The translations under genes were made by a program, and so were the position numbers. From assembly GCA_001871115.1 (NCBI GenBank), contig MNUR01000001.1:1-46645 (forward strand): a stretch of 46,645 bases of DNA, in the 5' to 3' direction. The stretch is from Elusimicrobia bacterium CG1_02_56_21. Lineage in GTDB: Bacteria; Elusimicrobiota; Elusimicrobia; Elusimicrobiales; UBA9959. Positions 46,578-46,645 of this stretch are shown here, piece by piece. Every line of letters starts with the position of its first letter. Positions within the stretch are counted from its first letter, which is position 1. The notes beneath the pieces were generated by a model. The model was not told the DNA's origin. It saw nothing but the letters and a program-made list of their open reading frames with translations, and made no database searches.

Positions 46578-46645
46578 ACTGGAAAGGCAGAAGAACGGAG
46601 GTGGATAAAAGACCGCAGGATCAGCTTTTCTGAGTTCTGCCGACC
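46578..46645. other. Trailing non-coding sequence
   Basis: There is no supported gene between the inverted-repeat element and the window end. A short GGCAGAA/TTCTGCC complementarity is present but too weak to call. Confidence 0.5.

Overview
The window is a gene-dense stretch of bacterial chromosome with roughly 57% GC by eye. The organism looks Gram-negative: it has a 14-subunit type complex I, an AmpG-like permease, a lipoprotein-type sugar-binding protein and Lon/ClpP/trigger factor. I could not fix the phylum. Elusimicrobiota or a neighbouring phylum is a guess from overall gene style, not something the sequence proves. No phage, CRISPR array or complete insertion sequence was seen.

Layout. 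(1) 1-12230, minus strand: a complex I operon in the canonical order nuoA-B-C-D-E-F-G-H-I-J-K-L-M-N, with nuoN cut by the window edge. Most genes overlap or nearly touch. An NDUFA9-like SDR gene diverges from nuoA at 12428, and a foldable GC-rich sequence lies between them. (2) 13289-19429, minus strand: a compact run yceD-rpmF-plsX-fabG-acpP-rnc-thioredoxin-HAD-trmJ-tag, which is a lipid-synthesis/ribosome cluster without fabH, fabD and fabF. (3) 19544-23700, minus strand: a TPR protein with a SpoIID-like domain followed by two glycosyltransferases. (4) 23767-24136: tRNA-Lys(CTT) and tRNA-Leu(TAG), separated by two strong hairpins. (5) 24238-28648, plus strand: tig, clpP, a terminator, then lon, without clpX. 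(6) 28687-33779, plus strand: five translationally coupled genes (degenerate DUF885 protein, ABC ATPase, ABC permease, His-rich TPR-like protein, GT4 glycosyltransferase). This is my best candidate for an undescribed system. (7) 33801-36726: a pseudopilin-like protein, acetate kinase and a two-TM potassium channel. (8) 36771-37491: a decayed methyltransferase gene. (9) 37595-42040: a complete MalEFGK-type sugar ABC importer. (10) 42136-46407: a ferredoxin, an AmpG-like MFS protein, an AspT/YidE-type transporter and an AEC transporter. The AEC gene ends inside a 177-bp inverted-repeat element.

Together the genes cover NADH-driven respiration, fatty-acid and phospholipid initiation, RNA processing, protein quality control, envelope glycan synthesis and carbohydrate or organic-acid transport. 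A recurring regulatory feature is that several operons start with a -10-like box only 6-9 nt upstream of an ATG that has no Shine-Dalgarno sequence. This suggests leaderless mRNAs.
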